Shown: positions 49,956 to 59,858 of the stretch, piece after piece
Numbering within the stretch: position 1 is the first letter of the stretch
How the letters are laid out: every line of letters starts with the position of its first letter
Origin: Pseudomonadota bacterium
GTDB taxonomy: Bacteria > Pseudomonadota > Alphaproteobacteria > Acetobacterales > Acetobacteraceae
DNA: 64,000 bases
NCBI GenBank assembly: GCA_021798915.1
Contig: JAJZBM010000003.1
Coordinates: 124,001-188,000 of the forward strand
Direction of reading: 5' to 3'
Notes under the pieces: model-generated
The model's input: only the letters and a program-made list of their open reading frames with translations
Database searches by the model: none
Told to the model about the DNA's origin: nothing
Position numbers and translations under genes: made by a program

Positions 49956-51266
49956 ATGATTCGCTTGCGAAAATGCCGCCCGCCGCTCCCGCCGCTCCTC
50001 GCCCTGCTTTTGGCCGTTGCCGGCTGCGCCCAATTGCCGGCGGTGGACGCCGACATCGCCGCCGCGGCGCGTGCGGACAACGACCCGAGCCGCACCCTCG
50101 ACCTCATGCGCCGCCAGGAGGAGCGGATCACCCACACCCATTTCGTCCCCGGCAACGCCGTCACCCTGCTCACCGACGGCCAGCAGACCTACGCCGCGCT
50201 CACCGCCGCGATCGACGGCGCGAAGCAGCGGATCGACATGGAGAGCTATGAATTCGACCCCGTGGAAGGGGCGCGCTTCAGCGATCTTCTGCTCGCCAAA
50301 CGCGCCCAGGGGGTCGAGGTCAACCTGATCTTCGACAGTTTCGGCTCGCTCGATACCCCGGCATCGCTGATCGCGCGGCTCCGCGAGGGCGGCGTGCAGG
50401 TGCTCGAATACCACCCGATCGGGTTTTTCACCGGGCTTCCCCTCGATCTCAACCGGCGCGACCACCGCAAGCTCCTGGTCGTCGATGACGCCGTCGCGAT
50501 CACCGGCGGCGTCAATATCAACCAGGTCTATGACATCCGCCGCCAGACCCGCCGCGGCCAGCCAGTGGATCCGGCGAAACTGGCCTGGCGCGATACCGAT
50601 GTCCGGATCGAGGGGCCGGCGGCCGGGCAGTTCGAGCGGATTTTCGAGCAGACCTGGAAAGACCAGCACGGCCCGCCCCTCCCGCCACCCCCGCCGCCGC
50701 CGGCGGTCCGGCGCGGCGATGCCCTGGTGCAGGCGATCGATGGCACGCCGGCGCGGCACCGGACGCTGATCTACCGCACGCTTCTGGTGATGATCTCACT
50801 GGCGCGGACCTCGATCCATCTCACCACCGGATTCTTTGCCCCGACGCCTGATCTCGACCACGCCCTGGAAGCGGCGGCGCGGCGCGGCGTCGATGTCGAG
50901 ATCGTGGTGCCGGCGCATAGCTCGAGCGCAACCGTGATCGCCGCCGGACGCGCGCATTACCAGGATCTCCTGGAAGCCGGGGTGAAGATCTTCGAGCGCC
51001 GCGGCGTCTTCCTGCACGCCAAGACGGCGGTGATCGATCAGGCCTGGGCGACCGTGGGTTCGGCCAATCTCGATTGGCGAAGCGTGATTTATAACAATGA
51101 GATCAATGCCGTGATCCTCGACCGTGCCTTCGCCCAGCGGATGGAGGCGCTGTTTGCCGACGATGTCGCCGCCTCGCGTCCGATCGATCCGCAAACCTGG
51201 GCGCGCCGGCCATTGTTGGAGCGGATCGAGGAGGAGAGCGCGCGGGCCTTCGAGTTCCTGTTGTGA
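49956..51266 (+). CDS. Phospholipase D/cardiolipin synthase-like lipoprotein
   Basis: Lipobox LLLAVAGCAQ; two PLD (HKD) motifs RRDHRKLLVVDD and HAKTAVIDQAWATVGSANLD. Confidence 0.9.
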   Translation: MIRLRKCRPPLPPLLALLLAVAGCAQLPAVDADIAAAARADNDPSRTLDLMRRQEERITHTHFVPGNAVTLLTDGQQTYAALTAAIDGAKQRIDMESYEFDPVEGARFSDLLLAKRAQGVEVNLIFDSFGSLDTPASLIARLREGGVQVLEYHPIGFFTGLPLDLNRRDHRKLLVVDDAVAITGGVNINQVYDIRRQTRRGQPVDPAKLAWRDTDVRIEGPAAGQFERIFEQTWKDQHGPPLPPPPPPPAVRRGDALVQAIDGTPARHRTLIYRTLLVMISLARTSIHLTTGFFAPTPDLDHALEAAARRGVDVEIVVPAHSSSATVIAAGRAHYQDLLEAGVKIFERRGVFLHAKTAVIDQAWATVGSANLDWRSVIYNNEINAVILDRAFAQRMEALFADDVAASRPIDPQTWARRPLLERIEEESARAFEFLL

Positions 51267-51288
51267 GGCCGATCTCGCGTCAGCCCGC

Positions 51289-52446
51289 TCAGGTGAGATG
51301 GGCGAGTGCCAGATAGGCGCGGCTCTGCATCTCGATCAGCCGCGAGGCGGTCCGTTCGAACGCCCGCGCCCCCTCACCGTCGCGATAGAGGCCGTCCGGC
51401 GGCGCCGCGGCGGAGGCGAACAGCTTGACGCGATGATCGTAAAGCGTATCGATCAAGGTGATGAAGCGCCGCGCCTCGTCGAAATTATCGGGCGAAAGCC
51501 GCGGCACGGCATCGAGCACCAGCGCCTGATAATGCGTCGCCAAGGCGAGATAATCCCCGGCGCCGAGCGCCGTCCCGCAGAGCGCGGCGAAATCGAAGCG
51601 TGCGACCGGGCCGGCGGCAAGCGGGATCAGAAAACGCCGCCCCATCACGTTGAGGCGGGCCGGCGCCGGCGGCGCCCCTTCGGCAAGCGTCGTGAAGATC
51701 TCATCGAGCGCCACCTCCGCGCGCGCGTCCGCCGGCACCAGCCACGCGGCCATGCCCTCCAACCGCCGCCGCCGCCAGTCCCGCCCCCCCTCCATCACCA
51801 GGACGTCGAGATGGCTCTTGATCAGGGCGATGAAGGGCAGAAACGCATCGCGCCCGGGCTGGCCGCGGAAAAGATCATCGGGCGGGGTGTTGGAAGTCGC
51901 GACCACCACCACGCCGCGCGCGAACAGCGCCTCGAACAGACGTCCGAGAATCATCGCATCGGCGATATCGTTGATCTGGAACTCGTCGAAACAGAGGAGG
52001 GAGGCGCCCTCGGCGATCGCGTCGGCGAGCGGCGGGATCGGGTCGGCGCCGTCGGGATGGGTCTGCTCCCAGCGATGCACGCTGGCATGCGCGTCCTGCA
52101 TGAATTGGTGAAAATGGATGCGGCGTTTGCGCGCCAGCGGCGCGCTCTCGAAAAACATGTCCATCAGCATCGATTTGCCGCGCCCGACCTCCCCGACGAG
52201 ATAAAGCCCATGCGGCCGTTCATCGGGGGCGCCCTCGGTCGGCTTGTGGCGGAGGAAGCGCGCGATGAGCCCAGGGCTTGCCGGCGATGGCCGCGGGTCA
52301 TCATCGCGCAGCCGTGCCCACAGTTCCTGCAACCGCTCGGCGGCGAGCGCCTGGGCGGGGTCGGTCGCGAGATCGCCGGCGGCGAGGCGGGCACGATAGG
52401 CGGCGAGCGGGCCTTCATCGACCCGCGCTCGGGTCTGGTCATCCAT
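51289..52446 (-). CDS. zapE: Cell division protein ZapE / AFG1-family ATPase
   Basis: GLYLVGEVGRGKSMLMDMFFE, RKRRIHFHQFMQDAHASVHRW, LLCFDEFQINDIADAMILGRLF, TSNTPPDDLF. Confidence 0.92.
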   Translation of the reverse strand: MDDQTRARVDEGPLAAYRARLAAGDLATDPAQALAAERLQELWARLRDDDPRPSPASPGLIARFLRHKPTEGAPDERPHGLYLVGEVGRGKSMLMDMFFESAPLARKRRIHFHQFMQDAHASVHRWEQTHPDGADPIPPLADAIAEGASLLCFDEFQINDIADAMILGRLFEALFARGVVVVATSNTPPDDLFRGQPGRDAFLPFIALIKSHLDVLVMEGGRDWRRRRLEGMAAWLVPADARAEVALDEIFTTLAEGAPPAPARLNVMGRRFLIPLAAGPVARFDFAALCGTALGAGDYLALATHYQALVLDAVPRLSPDNFDEARRFITLIDTLYDHRVKLFASAAAPPDGLYRDGEGARAFERTASRLIEMQSRAYLALAHLT

Positions 52447-52551
52447 GCTGCCCCGCCCATAACGCCTGCCGCGGCGGCGGGCAATCGGGCGGGATGAAGC
52501 GGCGGGAAAACATGCTATATGACGGGGAGTTCAACCCTGAGCGAGTGCGCG

Positions 52552-53181
52552 ATGTTCACCCTCGATTATGACCGCCTGCAGGCGACCGCGGTCGCGACCG
52601 ACCCCTTCCCCCATATCGTCGTGCCGCATTTCGTGCCGGAGACGACGCTGCCCGCGGTGTTCCGGGATCTGCCGCCGATCGCCAAGCGCGGCTCGTTCCC
52701 GATCGCATCCCTCCCGCTCGGCCCCCATGCCGCGGCGCTGATCGGCGAACTCGAGGGGCCACGCTTTCGCGCCGCCATCGCCACGCGCTTCGGCCTCGAT
52801 CTCGATGACGCGCCAACCATGGTGACGCTGCGCGGCCAATCGACCGAACGCGACGGACACATCCATTGCGATTCGACCGCCAAACGCGTCACCGTCCTTC
52901 TCTATCTCAATCCCGATACCGCCGCCTGGAACCAGCATGAGGGATGTCTCCGCCTGCTCCGCAGCCGCGATCTCGACGATGCCGCCGTCGAGGTGCCGCC
53001 AGTGAACGGCACCCTTCTCGTCTTCCCAAACAGCGCCGAAGCCTGGCACGGCCATAAACCCTTCATCGGCCAGCGCTACGTGGTGCAACTCAACTACATG
53101 ACCAACGATTCCGCCGCCCGCTCCGAACTCCGCCGCCACCGCCTCTCCGCCTTCGTCAAACGCCTCACCGCGGCGGCGTGA
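52552..53181 (+). CDS. 2OG-Fe(II) oxygenase-like protein
   Basis: DGHIHCDSTAKRVTVLLYLN (HxD), GTLLVFPNSAEAWHGHKPFIGQRYVVQLNY. Confidence 0.82.
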   Translation: MFTLDYDRLQATAVATDPFPHIVVPHFVPETTLPAVFRDLPPIAKRGSFPIASLPLGPHAAALIGELEGPRFRAAIATRFGLDLDDAPTMVTLRGQSTERDGHIHCDSTAKRVTVLLYLNPDTAAWNQHEGCLRLLRSRDLDDAAVEVPPVNGTLLVFPNSAEAWHGHKPFIGQRYVVQLNYMTNDSAARSELRRHRLSAFVKRLTAAA

Positions 53182-53190
53182 CGGGAGGAA

Positions 53191-53290
53191 GACCAGGGAC
53201 ACTGTCCCTGGACCCCTTACGTTGAGACTTGTCCGAGGATGCGGGTCTGGGGGCGCTGCCCCCAGCGGGTAAGGGCGGAGCCCTGGCCTT
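53191..53290. repeat. GC-rich hairpin repeats, two copies in opposite orientation between convergent genes
   Basis: CCAGGGAC-ACT-GTCCCTGG (53193-53211, + orientation); CTGGGGGC-GCT-GCCCCCAG (53247-53265) plus AGGGC-GGA-GCCCT (53272-53284), matching the 31113 element on the - strand. Confidence 0.78.
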
Positions 53291-53293
53291 TCC

Positions 53294-55078
53294 CTACTCC
53301 CGCGCCACCACCAGAGCGAGGTCGTGGAACAGGCGTGCCGGCAGGCTGCCGCCGGTGACGCCTTTGGTTGGGCTTGCGTCGTCATTGCCGAGCCAGACGC
53401 CGATCAGGGTGCCGCGAATGGCGCCGATGAACCAGGCGTCGCGATAGGCCTGGGAGGTTCCGGTTTTCCCGGCGATGGTCTCGCCGGGGATGGCGGCGGC
53501 GCGGCCGGTGCCTTCGCTGACCACGGCGGCGAGCATGGTTTTCATCATCGCCGCCTCGGCGGGGGAAATGACCGGCGTGGCCATGCGCGCGCCGGTCGCG
53601 AGATAGCGTGGCTGGACGCGATTGCCGCCGTTGAAAAACGGTGCGTAGCTCGCCGTCAATTCGAGCAGTCCGACGGACGCGGTGCCGAGCGCGAGAGAGG
53701 CATCGTCGGGCAGTTTGGCGCTGATCCCGAGGCGGCGGGCGAGCGCGATCACCGCGCCCGGGCCGCCGCTTCGAAGCAGGAGGCGGACGGCGGCGGTGTT
53801 GGAGGATTGCGCCAGCGCCGTGGTCAGGGTGATGGCGCCCTGATAACGGTGCTCGATGTCATGCGGCGCCCAGGTGCCGATTTTGATCGGCGCATCCTCG
53901 ACCAGGCTCGCCGGCGTCTCGCCGCGCGCGAGGGCGGCGAGCCAGACGAAGGGCTTGAACGCCGAGCCCGGCTGGCGCCGCGCGGCGACGGCGCGGTTGA
54001 AGCCGCCGCCCTCCTCCGCCCGCCCGCCGACCATGGCGCGAATGGCGCCGGTCGTGACATCGAGCGCGACCACCGCGCCCTCGCTCACCCCGGCTCTGGC
54101 GCCGGGGCCATCGAGCAGCGTCTTGAGGCCGCGCGACGCCGCCGCCTGCAAGCGCGAATCGAGCGTCGTGCGCAGCGTCGCGTCTTCGCCTTGGGGCAGG
54201 CCGGGCTCGGCCTGCTCGGCCGCCCAATCGGCGAACCAGCCGCCCCCCGCGAGCGGCGGCAGGGCGATCGCGGCGATGGCCGCGGTTTCGGTCGCTTCGG
54301 TGATCACGCCGGCGACGCGCATCGCCGCCAGCACCTGGCGGGTGCGGGCGATGGCGGCGGCGGGGTCGGCGCGGGGATTGAAACGCGCCGGCGCCCGCGG
54401 CAGCCCGGCGATCATCGCCGCCTGCCATAGCGCAAGGCGGCGCGCCGGCAGGCCGAAATAGACCCGCGCCGCGGCGTCCACCCCGAACGCCCCGGCCCCG
54501 AGATAGACGCGGTTGAGCCAGATCTCGAGAATCTGCTCCCTGGAAAAATGACTGTAAAGCCAATAGGTTAAAACGACTTCCTGAATCTTCCGGCGGAATG
54601 TCCGCCGATTGCTCAAAAACAGCGTCTTGGCGACCTGCTGGCTCAGCGTCGAGCCACCCTGGACGATCCGCCCGGCGGTGAGATCGACGAACGCGGCCCG
54701 CGCCATCCCCCACCCGTCGAGGGCGCCGTGGTGGAAAAACCGCCGATCCTCGACCGCGACCACCGCCGCCGGGAGATAGGGCGGCAGATCGGCGAGATGC
54801 ACCGTCGTGCCGACGATGTCGCCATAACGCGCGATCACGTGGCCGGCGCTGTCCTCGAGCGTGAGGGTCGGCCGGCGCGCGGTGATCGCGTCTTGTGGCC
54901 GCGGCAGATCATGGATCAGCCAGAGAAACGCGAGCCCGAGAGCAAGCCCGCCCCAGACCAGCGCGATGACGGCGCGGACGAGCCAGCGCGTGATGCGCCG
55001 GCGCGGCGGCTTGCCGGCGCCCGATGCTTTGCCCAGACTGGCGGCATCCAGACGGCGATCAACCGGGAGAGGCGTCAT
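53294..55078 (-). CDS. Penicillin-binding protein 1A-type transglycosylase/transpeptidase
   Basis: VEDRRFFHHGALDGWGMARA, GGSTLSQQVAKTLFL, SAFKPFVWLAAL, AQSSNTAAV, GKTGTSQAYRDAWFIG. Confidence 0.93.
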   Translation of the reverse strand: MTPLPVDRRLDAASLGKASGAGKPPRRRITRWLVRAVIALVWGGLALGLAFLWLIHDLPRPQDAITARRPTLTLEDSAGHVIARYGDIVGTTVHLADLPPYLPAAVVAVEDRRFFHHGALDGWGMARAAFVDLTAGRIVQGGSTLSQQVAKTLFLSNRRTFRRKIQEVVLTYWLYSHFSREQILEIWLNRVYLGAGAFGVDAAARVYFGLPARRLALWQAAMIAGLPRAPARFNPRADPAAAIARTRQVLAAMRVAGVITEATETAAIAAIALPPLAGGGWFADWAAEQAEPGLPQGEDATLRTTLDSRLQAAASRGLKTLLDGPGARAGVSEGAVVALDVTTGAIRAMVGGRAEEGGGFNRAVAARRQPGSAFKPFVWLAALARGETPASLVEDAPIKIGTWAPHDIEHRYQGAITLTTALAQSSNTAAVRLLLRSGGPGAVIALARRLGISAKLPDDASLALGTASVGLLELTASYAPFFNGGNRVQPRYLATGARMATPVISPAEAAMMKTMLAAVVSEGTGRAAAIPGETIAGKTGTSQAYRDAWFIGAIRGTLIGVWLGNDDASPTKGVTGGSLPARLFHDLALVVARE

Positions 55079-55988
55079 GCGCGGTCTTTTTCTCGATGCG
55101 GACGACACCATGGCGGCGATTTTCGCACGCCTGCACGGCGCCGGCGACCCGCCGGTGACCGTCAACCGCGCCGCCCGCATCGCGCCCGACGATCTGCCGC
55201 GGTTGCTGGCCGGGTATGATTTCGTGCTCGACGATCATTCCGCGCTGCCAACCGCAGTAATCAGCGCCTGCCCCGCGCTTCGCCATGTCATTTTTCTCGG
55301 CACCGGGGCGCGGAGCTATATGAACCCCGAGGAACTCGAAGCTCTCGGCATCACCGTTCACACCATCAAGGGCTATGGCGATACCGCGGTCGCCGAGCAC
55401 AGCATCGCGCTGATGTGGACGGCGGCGCGCGGGATCGCGGCAATGGATCGCGGCGTCCGCGCCGACGGTTGGCCGCGCGTCGCAGGCGTGCAGCTCACCG
55501 GCAAGACGCTCGGCCTGATCGGCTTCGGCGGAATCGCCGCCGAGGTGGCGCGGATCGCGGTGGGCAGCGGGATGCGGGTGCTGGCCTGGAACCGGAGCCC
55601 GAAGACCGCGCCCGGCGTCAGCTTCGTTCCCCTCGATACACTGCTCGCCGAGAGCCATGTCGTCTCGCTCCACCTCCTGCTCAATGATGAGACGCGGGGA
55701 TTTCTCGATGCCGGGCGCCTCGCGCGGCTCCGCCCCGGGGCGATCCTGGTCAATACCGCGCGCGGCGCCCTGGTTGACGAGGCGGCGCTGATCGCGGCTC
55801 TCGAACGCGGGCAGATCGCCCATGCCGCGCTCGACGTCTTCGCAACCGAGCCGCTGCCGGCCGGGCATCCGCTCACGCGCCTCGCCAATGTCACGCTTTC
55901 CGCCCATAGCGGGTTTCTGACGCCCGAGGCGAATGAAACGCTGCTCCGGCGCGCGCTTGAAATCGCCCGCGGGCTCTGCGAGGGATAA
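55077..55988 (+). CDS. NAD-dependent D-2-hydroxyacid dehydrogenase family protein
   Basis: GKTLGLIGFGGIAAEVARIAVGSGMRVLAW, GAILVNTARGALVDEAALIAAL. Confidence 0.9.
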   Translation: MRGLFLDADDTMAAIFARLHGAGDPPVTVNRAARIAPDDLPRLLAGYDFVLDDHSALPTAVISACPALRHVIFLGTGARSYMNPEELEALGITVHTIKGYGDTAVAEHSIALMWTAARGIAAMDRGVRADGWPRVAGVQLTGKTLGLIGFGGIAAEVARIAVGSGMRVLAWNRSPKTAPGVSFVPLDTLLAESHVVSLHLLLNDETRGFLDAGRLARLRPGAILVNTARGALVDEAALIAALERGQIAHAALDVFATEPLPAGHPLTRLANVTLSAHSGFLTPEANETLLRRALEIARGLCEG

Positions 55989-56000
55989 GGGTCTCGTCAT

Positions 56001-56085
56001 GCGGACGTGGCGGAACAGGTAGACGCAGCAGACTTAAAATCTGCTTTCCGTATCGGAAGTGCGGGTTCGATCCCCGCCGTCCGCA
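56001..56085 (+). tRNA. tRNA-Leu (TAA), CCA not encoded
   Basis: GCGGACGTGGCGGAACAGGTAGACGCAGCAGACTTAAAATCTGC...GGGTTCGATCCCCGCCGTCCGCA; long variable arm; anticodon TAA. Confidence 0.95.
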
Positions 56086-56208
56086 GATCCCGGTGACCGC
56101 AGACCATGGTGAGAGGCAAAAATCCGTTCGACATCAAAGCAAAACCCCGTTATCGTGATGCCATCGCGACAATCCGCGCGGCCAAGCCGCGCCAATAGGA
56201 GAGCCACC

Positions 56209-56616
56209 ATGCAACAAAGCGTCGATCTCATCGGGCGCATTCTGATCGCCGTCCTGTTCATTCTCGCCGGCATCGGCAAGATCGAGAATCCGGCCGGGAC
56301 TATGCAATATATCGCCTCCGGTGGTCTGCCGCTGCCGATGGCGGCCTATATCGTCGCCGTGCTGATCGAGGTCGGCGGCAGCATCCTCCTGGTGCTGGGC
56401 TGGCAGACGCGGGTCATCGCCGCGATCATGGCGCTGTTTTCGGTGGTCACCGCCCTCGCCTTCCACAATAATTTCGCCGACCACGGCCAGCAGATCAATT
56501 TTCTGAAAAACCTCGCCATCGCCGGCGGGCTGTTGCACATCGTCGCTTTCGGCGCCGGCGCCTACAGCCTCGATCACCGCCTCGCCCAGCGCGGCACGAG
56601 CCACGCGACCGCCTGA
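56209..56616 (+). CDS. DoxX family membrane protein
   Basis: IGRILIAVLFILAGIGKIENPAGTMQYIASGGLPLP and four predicted TM helices. Confidence 0.88.
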   Translation: MQQSVDLIGRILIAVLFILAGIGKIENPAGTMQYIASGGLPLPMAAYIVAVLIEVGGSILLVLGWQTRVIAAIMALFSVVTALAFHNNFADHGQQINFLKNLAIAGGLLHIVAFGAGAYSLDHRLAQRGTSHATA

Positions 56617-56627
56617 CGCCATCGCCA

Positions 56628-56667
56628 GCGGCGCTTCCCGCGTTTCACCCGAGACGGGAAGCGCCGC
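56628..56667. terminator. Strong hairpin after doxX-like gene (terminator-like, no T tract)
   Basis: GCGGCGCTTCCCG / CGGGAAGCGCCGC, 13-bp perfect stem, 14-nt loop, 12 bp after the stop codon. Confidence 0.6.
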
Positions 56668-56782
56668 CGCCTCTCATGAGCGTTCGCAATGGGGCGATGA
56701 ATAATGCTTGCCAATCGCCCTTCGCTCTCGACAAATCGGCGCCAGCGATCAACCATGATCCCGAATGGATGATGGGAATTGC

Positions 56783-58960
56783 ATGATGAACACTCATGAC
56801 AGGAACTTGATCGCAGCGGGCGGGCTCCACGTCGATCGCGATCTCCACCGCTTCATCACCGACGAGGCGCTGCCCGGCAGCGGTGTCGCCGCGGCGGCGT
56901 TCTGGGACGGGTTCGGCGCAATGGTGCGCGACCTCGCACCGCGCAACCGCGCTCTGCTCGACCGCCGCGACGCCCTGCAACGCGAAATCGATGCCTGGCA
57001 TAAGGCGCGTGCCGGCAAAAGCTTCGATGCCGACGCCTATCAGGCCTTTCTCCGTGAGATCGGCTATCTGGTGCCCGAACCGGCGCCGTTCGCCATCACC
57101 ACGGCCAATGTCGATCCCGAAATCGCCCATATCGCCGGGCCGCAGCTCGTCGTGCCGGTGACCAACGGGCGCTATGCGCTGAACGCCGCCAATGCCCGCT
57201 GGGGCAGCCTCTATGACGCGCTTTACGGCACCGATGCGCTCCCCGAGGCGCCGGCGGCGAAGGTCAAGGGCTATGACCCGGCGCGCGGTGCGGTGGTGAT
57301 CGCCTGGGCGCGGCGCTTCCTCGATGACACTTTCCCGCTCGACGGCGCGACCCATGCCGAGGCCACCGGCTATGCCGTCCGCGACGGCCATCTCGTCGTG
57401 AGCCACGCCAAGGGCAGCGCGCGGCTGCGCGATGGCGCCCAGTTCGTGGGCTTCCAGGGCGAGGCAGCGGCACCAAAGGCGGTGCTGCTCCGCCATCATG
57501 GCCTCCATGTCGAACTGAATTTCGACCGCGCCCATCCGATCGGCGGGACGGATGCCGCCGGCATCAGTGATGTGGTCATCGAATCGGCGATCAGCACGAT
57601 CATGGATTGCGAGGACAGCGTCGCGACCGTCGATGCCGCCGACAAGATCGAGGCTTATCGCAACTGGCTCGGGCTGATGCGCGCGACCTTGGTCGCCAAA
57701 TTCGAGAAGGGCGGGCGCACGCTGGAGCGCAAACTCAATCCCGATCGCGTCTTCACCACGCCCGCCGGCGGCACGCTGACCCTGCATGGGCGCAGCCTGA
57801 TGCTGGTGCGCAATGTCGGCCATCACATGTACACCGATGCGGTGCGTGACGGCGAGGGCCGGGAGATTCCGGAAACCTTCCTCGATGCCGCGGTCACCGC
57901 GCTGATCGCCTGCCATGATCTCCGTGGCAGCCAGGCGCTGAAGAACAGCCGCGCCGGTTCGATCTACATCGTCAAGCCGAAGCTGCACGGGCCGGAGGAA
58001 GTGGCGCTCGCCGATACGCTGTTCGCCCGTGTCGAGGACATGCTCGGCCTCGCCCGCAACACCTTGAAAATGGGCATCATGGACGAGGAGCGGCGGACCA
58101 GCGCCAACCTCGCCGCCGCAATCCATGCCGCCCGCGCCCGCGTCGCGTTCATCAATACCGGCTTCCTCGACCGCACCGGCGATGAAATCCACACCGCCAT
58201 GGAAGCCGGCGCGATGATCCGCAAGAACGAGATAAAGAACACCCCCTGGATCCGCGCCTATGAGGATCGCAACGTCACCATCGGCCTTGCCGCCGGGCTC
58301 GCCGGGCGGGCGCAGATCGGCAAGGGGATGTGGGCGGCGCCGGACCGTATGGCGGAGATGCTGGCGCAGAAGATCGGCCATCCCGAGGCCGGCGCCAATA
58401 CCGCCTGGGTGCCCTCGCCCACCGCGGCGACGCTGCATGCCCTCCATTATCACAAAGTGGACGTCGCGGCGCGGCAAAAGGCGCTCGCCACCAAACCGAC
58501 GCCGCCGCTCGCCGATCTTCTCACCCTGCCGCTCGCCGCCGGCATCAACTGGTCGCCGGCCGATCTGCAGCAGGAATTGGACAATAACGCCCAGGGCATT
58601 CTCGGCTATGTCGTGCGCTGGATCGACCAAGGCGTCGGCTGCTCGAAGGTCCCCGATATCCACGATGTCGGGCTGATGGAGGATCGCGCGACGCTTCGCA
58701 TCTCGAGCCAGCACATCGCCAACTGGCTGCATCACGGCGTCGTCGGCGAGGCGCAGGTGATGGCGACGATGAAGCGCATGGCGGCAGTGGTCGATCGCCA
58801 GAACGCCGGCGATCCCGCCTATCGCCCGATGGCGCCGGGCTTCGACGGCGTCGCCTTCAAGGCCGCCTGCGACCTGGTCTTCAAAGGCCGCGCGCAGCCC
58901 AACGGCTATACCGAATTCGTGCTCCACCATTGGCGGCGCGAGGCGAAAAAAGCCGGCTGA
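56783..58960 (+). CDS. glcB: Malate synthase G
   Basis: [71 protein letters not shown]-like C-terminus. Confidence 0.95.
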   Translation: MMNTHDRNLIAAGGLHVDRDLHRFITDEALPGSGVAAAAFWDGFGAMVRDLAPRNRALLDRRDALQREIDAWHKARAGKSFDADAYQAFLREIGYLVPEPAPFAITTANVDPEIAHIAGPQLVVPVTNGRYALNAANARWGSLYDALYGTDALPEAPAAKVKGYDPARGAVVIAWARRFLDDTFPLDGATHAEATGYAVRDGHLVVSHAKGSARLRDGAQFVGFQGEAAAPKAVLLRHHGLHVELNFDRAHPIGGTDAAGISDVVIESAISTIMDCEDSVATVDAADKIEAYRNWLGLMRATLVAKFEKGGRTLERKLNPDRVFTTPAGGTLTLHGRSLMLVRNVGHHMYTDAVRDGEGREIPETFLDAAVTALIACHDLRGSQALKNSRAGSIYIVKPKLHGPEEVALADTLFARVEDMLGLARNTLKMGIMDEERRTSANLAAAIHAARARVAFINTGFLDRTGDEIHTAMEAGAMIRKNEIKNTPWIRAYEDRNVTIGLAAGLAGRAQIGKGMWAAPDRMAEMLAQKIGHPEAGANTAWVPSPTAATLHALHYHKVDVAARQKALATKPTPPLADLLTLPLAAGINWSPADLQQELDNNAQGILGYVVRWIDQGVGCSKVPDIHDVGLMEDRATLRISSQHIANWLHHGVVGEAQVMATMKRMAAVVDRQNAGDPAYRPMAPGFDGVAFKAACDLVFKGRAQPNGYTEFVLHHWRREAKKAG

Positions 58961-58993
58961 ACCTGGGAAAACCGATCTCACCAAAGAAAATAC

Positions 58994-59839
58994 ATGCAAC
59001 CACAAACTATATCTGAAAAACTTTTCTTCAACACAGTGCGCATTGACACTGTGACAATGGGTAGGATGGGCTCAGGCACCGGATTTTTCTTCGATTATAA
59101 ATTTGGCGATCTGGTCTATCCATTCATTGTTACGAACAAACACGTCATTGATGGGGCGCAGAAATGGAAATTTACTTTCATAAAGAAAAAAAATGGGAAG
59201 CCAGAGCTTGGTGATATATTCGAGATTACAATCACATCTGAACAATCGCCGAATGCCTGGTTTGGCCACCCTGATCCAGACATTGACATCGCTATTATCC
59301 CGAGGTGTCAACTTATTAATTTTGAAAAGGAAAAATATAATACGGAACTATTTACCATAGCCATACAAACAAATAACATTCCCAATGCAGAACAGATCGA
59401 AGAACTGGACGCGATTGAGGAAATTACTTTCATCGGCTACCCGAACGGCGTGTGGGACACGAAGAATTTTCTTCCTGTCGCGCGGCGCGGCACCACGGCC
59501 AGCCCTATCGCGGTAGATTTTGAGAACAAACCTCGCTTTCTTATTGACGCATCGGTTTTTGGCGGGTCAAGCGGAAGCCCAGTATTCATTTGCAACCTGG
59601 GTGGCACGTATGCCAAGAAGACCGGCGTAACGGTTTCGGGTTTACGATTTTACTTCGTCGGCGTCGTTGCTGGGGTCTTCTTCCGCACCCACCTCAATGA
59701 GATAATCCCTGTGCCGATTCCGACTCAGGTACGGCCAATGGCAGAGCAGCAGGAAATGATCGATCTTGGAATCGTGTTCAAGGCTCGCACTGTTGTCGAA
59801 ACCATCGAAGCCTTCCTGCATACCCAACGGCACCCCTGA
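58994..59839 (+). CDS. Trypsin-like serine protease (stand-alone, AT-rich)
   Basis: TNKHVID (His), PDPDIDIAIIP (Asp), FGGSSGSPVFIC (Ser); Lys/Asn/Ile-rich, markedly lower GC than neighbours. Confidence 0.82.
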   Translation: MQPQTISEKLFFNTVRIDTVTMGRMGSGTGFFFDYKFGDLVYPFIVTNKHVIDGAQKWKFTFIKKKNGKPELGDIFEITITSEQSPNAWFGHPDPDIDIAIIPRCQLINFEKEKYNTELFTIAIQTNNIPNAEQIEELDAIEEITFIGYPNGVWDTKNFLPVARRGTTASPIAVDFENKPRFLIDASVFGGSSGSPVFICNLGGTYAKKTGVTVSGLRFYFVGVVAGVFFRTHLNEIIPVPIPTQVRPMAEQQEMIDLGIVFKARTVVETIEAFLHTQRHP

Positions 59840-59858
59840 TCCCTTCCTTCAGCCTATC

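Noticed and set aside
56001-56200. tRNA-Leu as an integration site of a genomic island
   Set aside because: No integrase and no visible duplicate of the tRNA 3' end downstream within the window.
56645-59005. 786-aa ORF on the minus strand
   Set aside because: Antisense shadow of glcB; no domain motifs.
59072-59311. Minus-strand 79-aa ORF opposite the trypsin-like gene as a possible antitoxin/immunity partner
   Set aside because: No family motif or convincing RBS; the + strand ORF has clear catalytic motifs.
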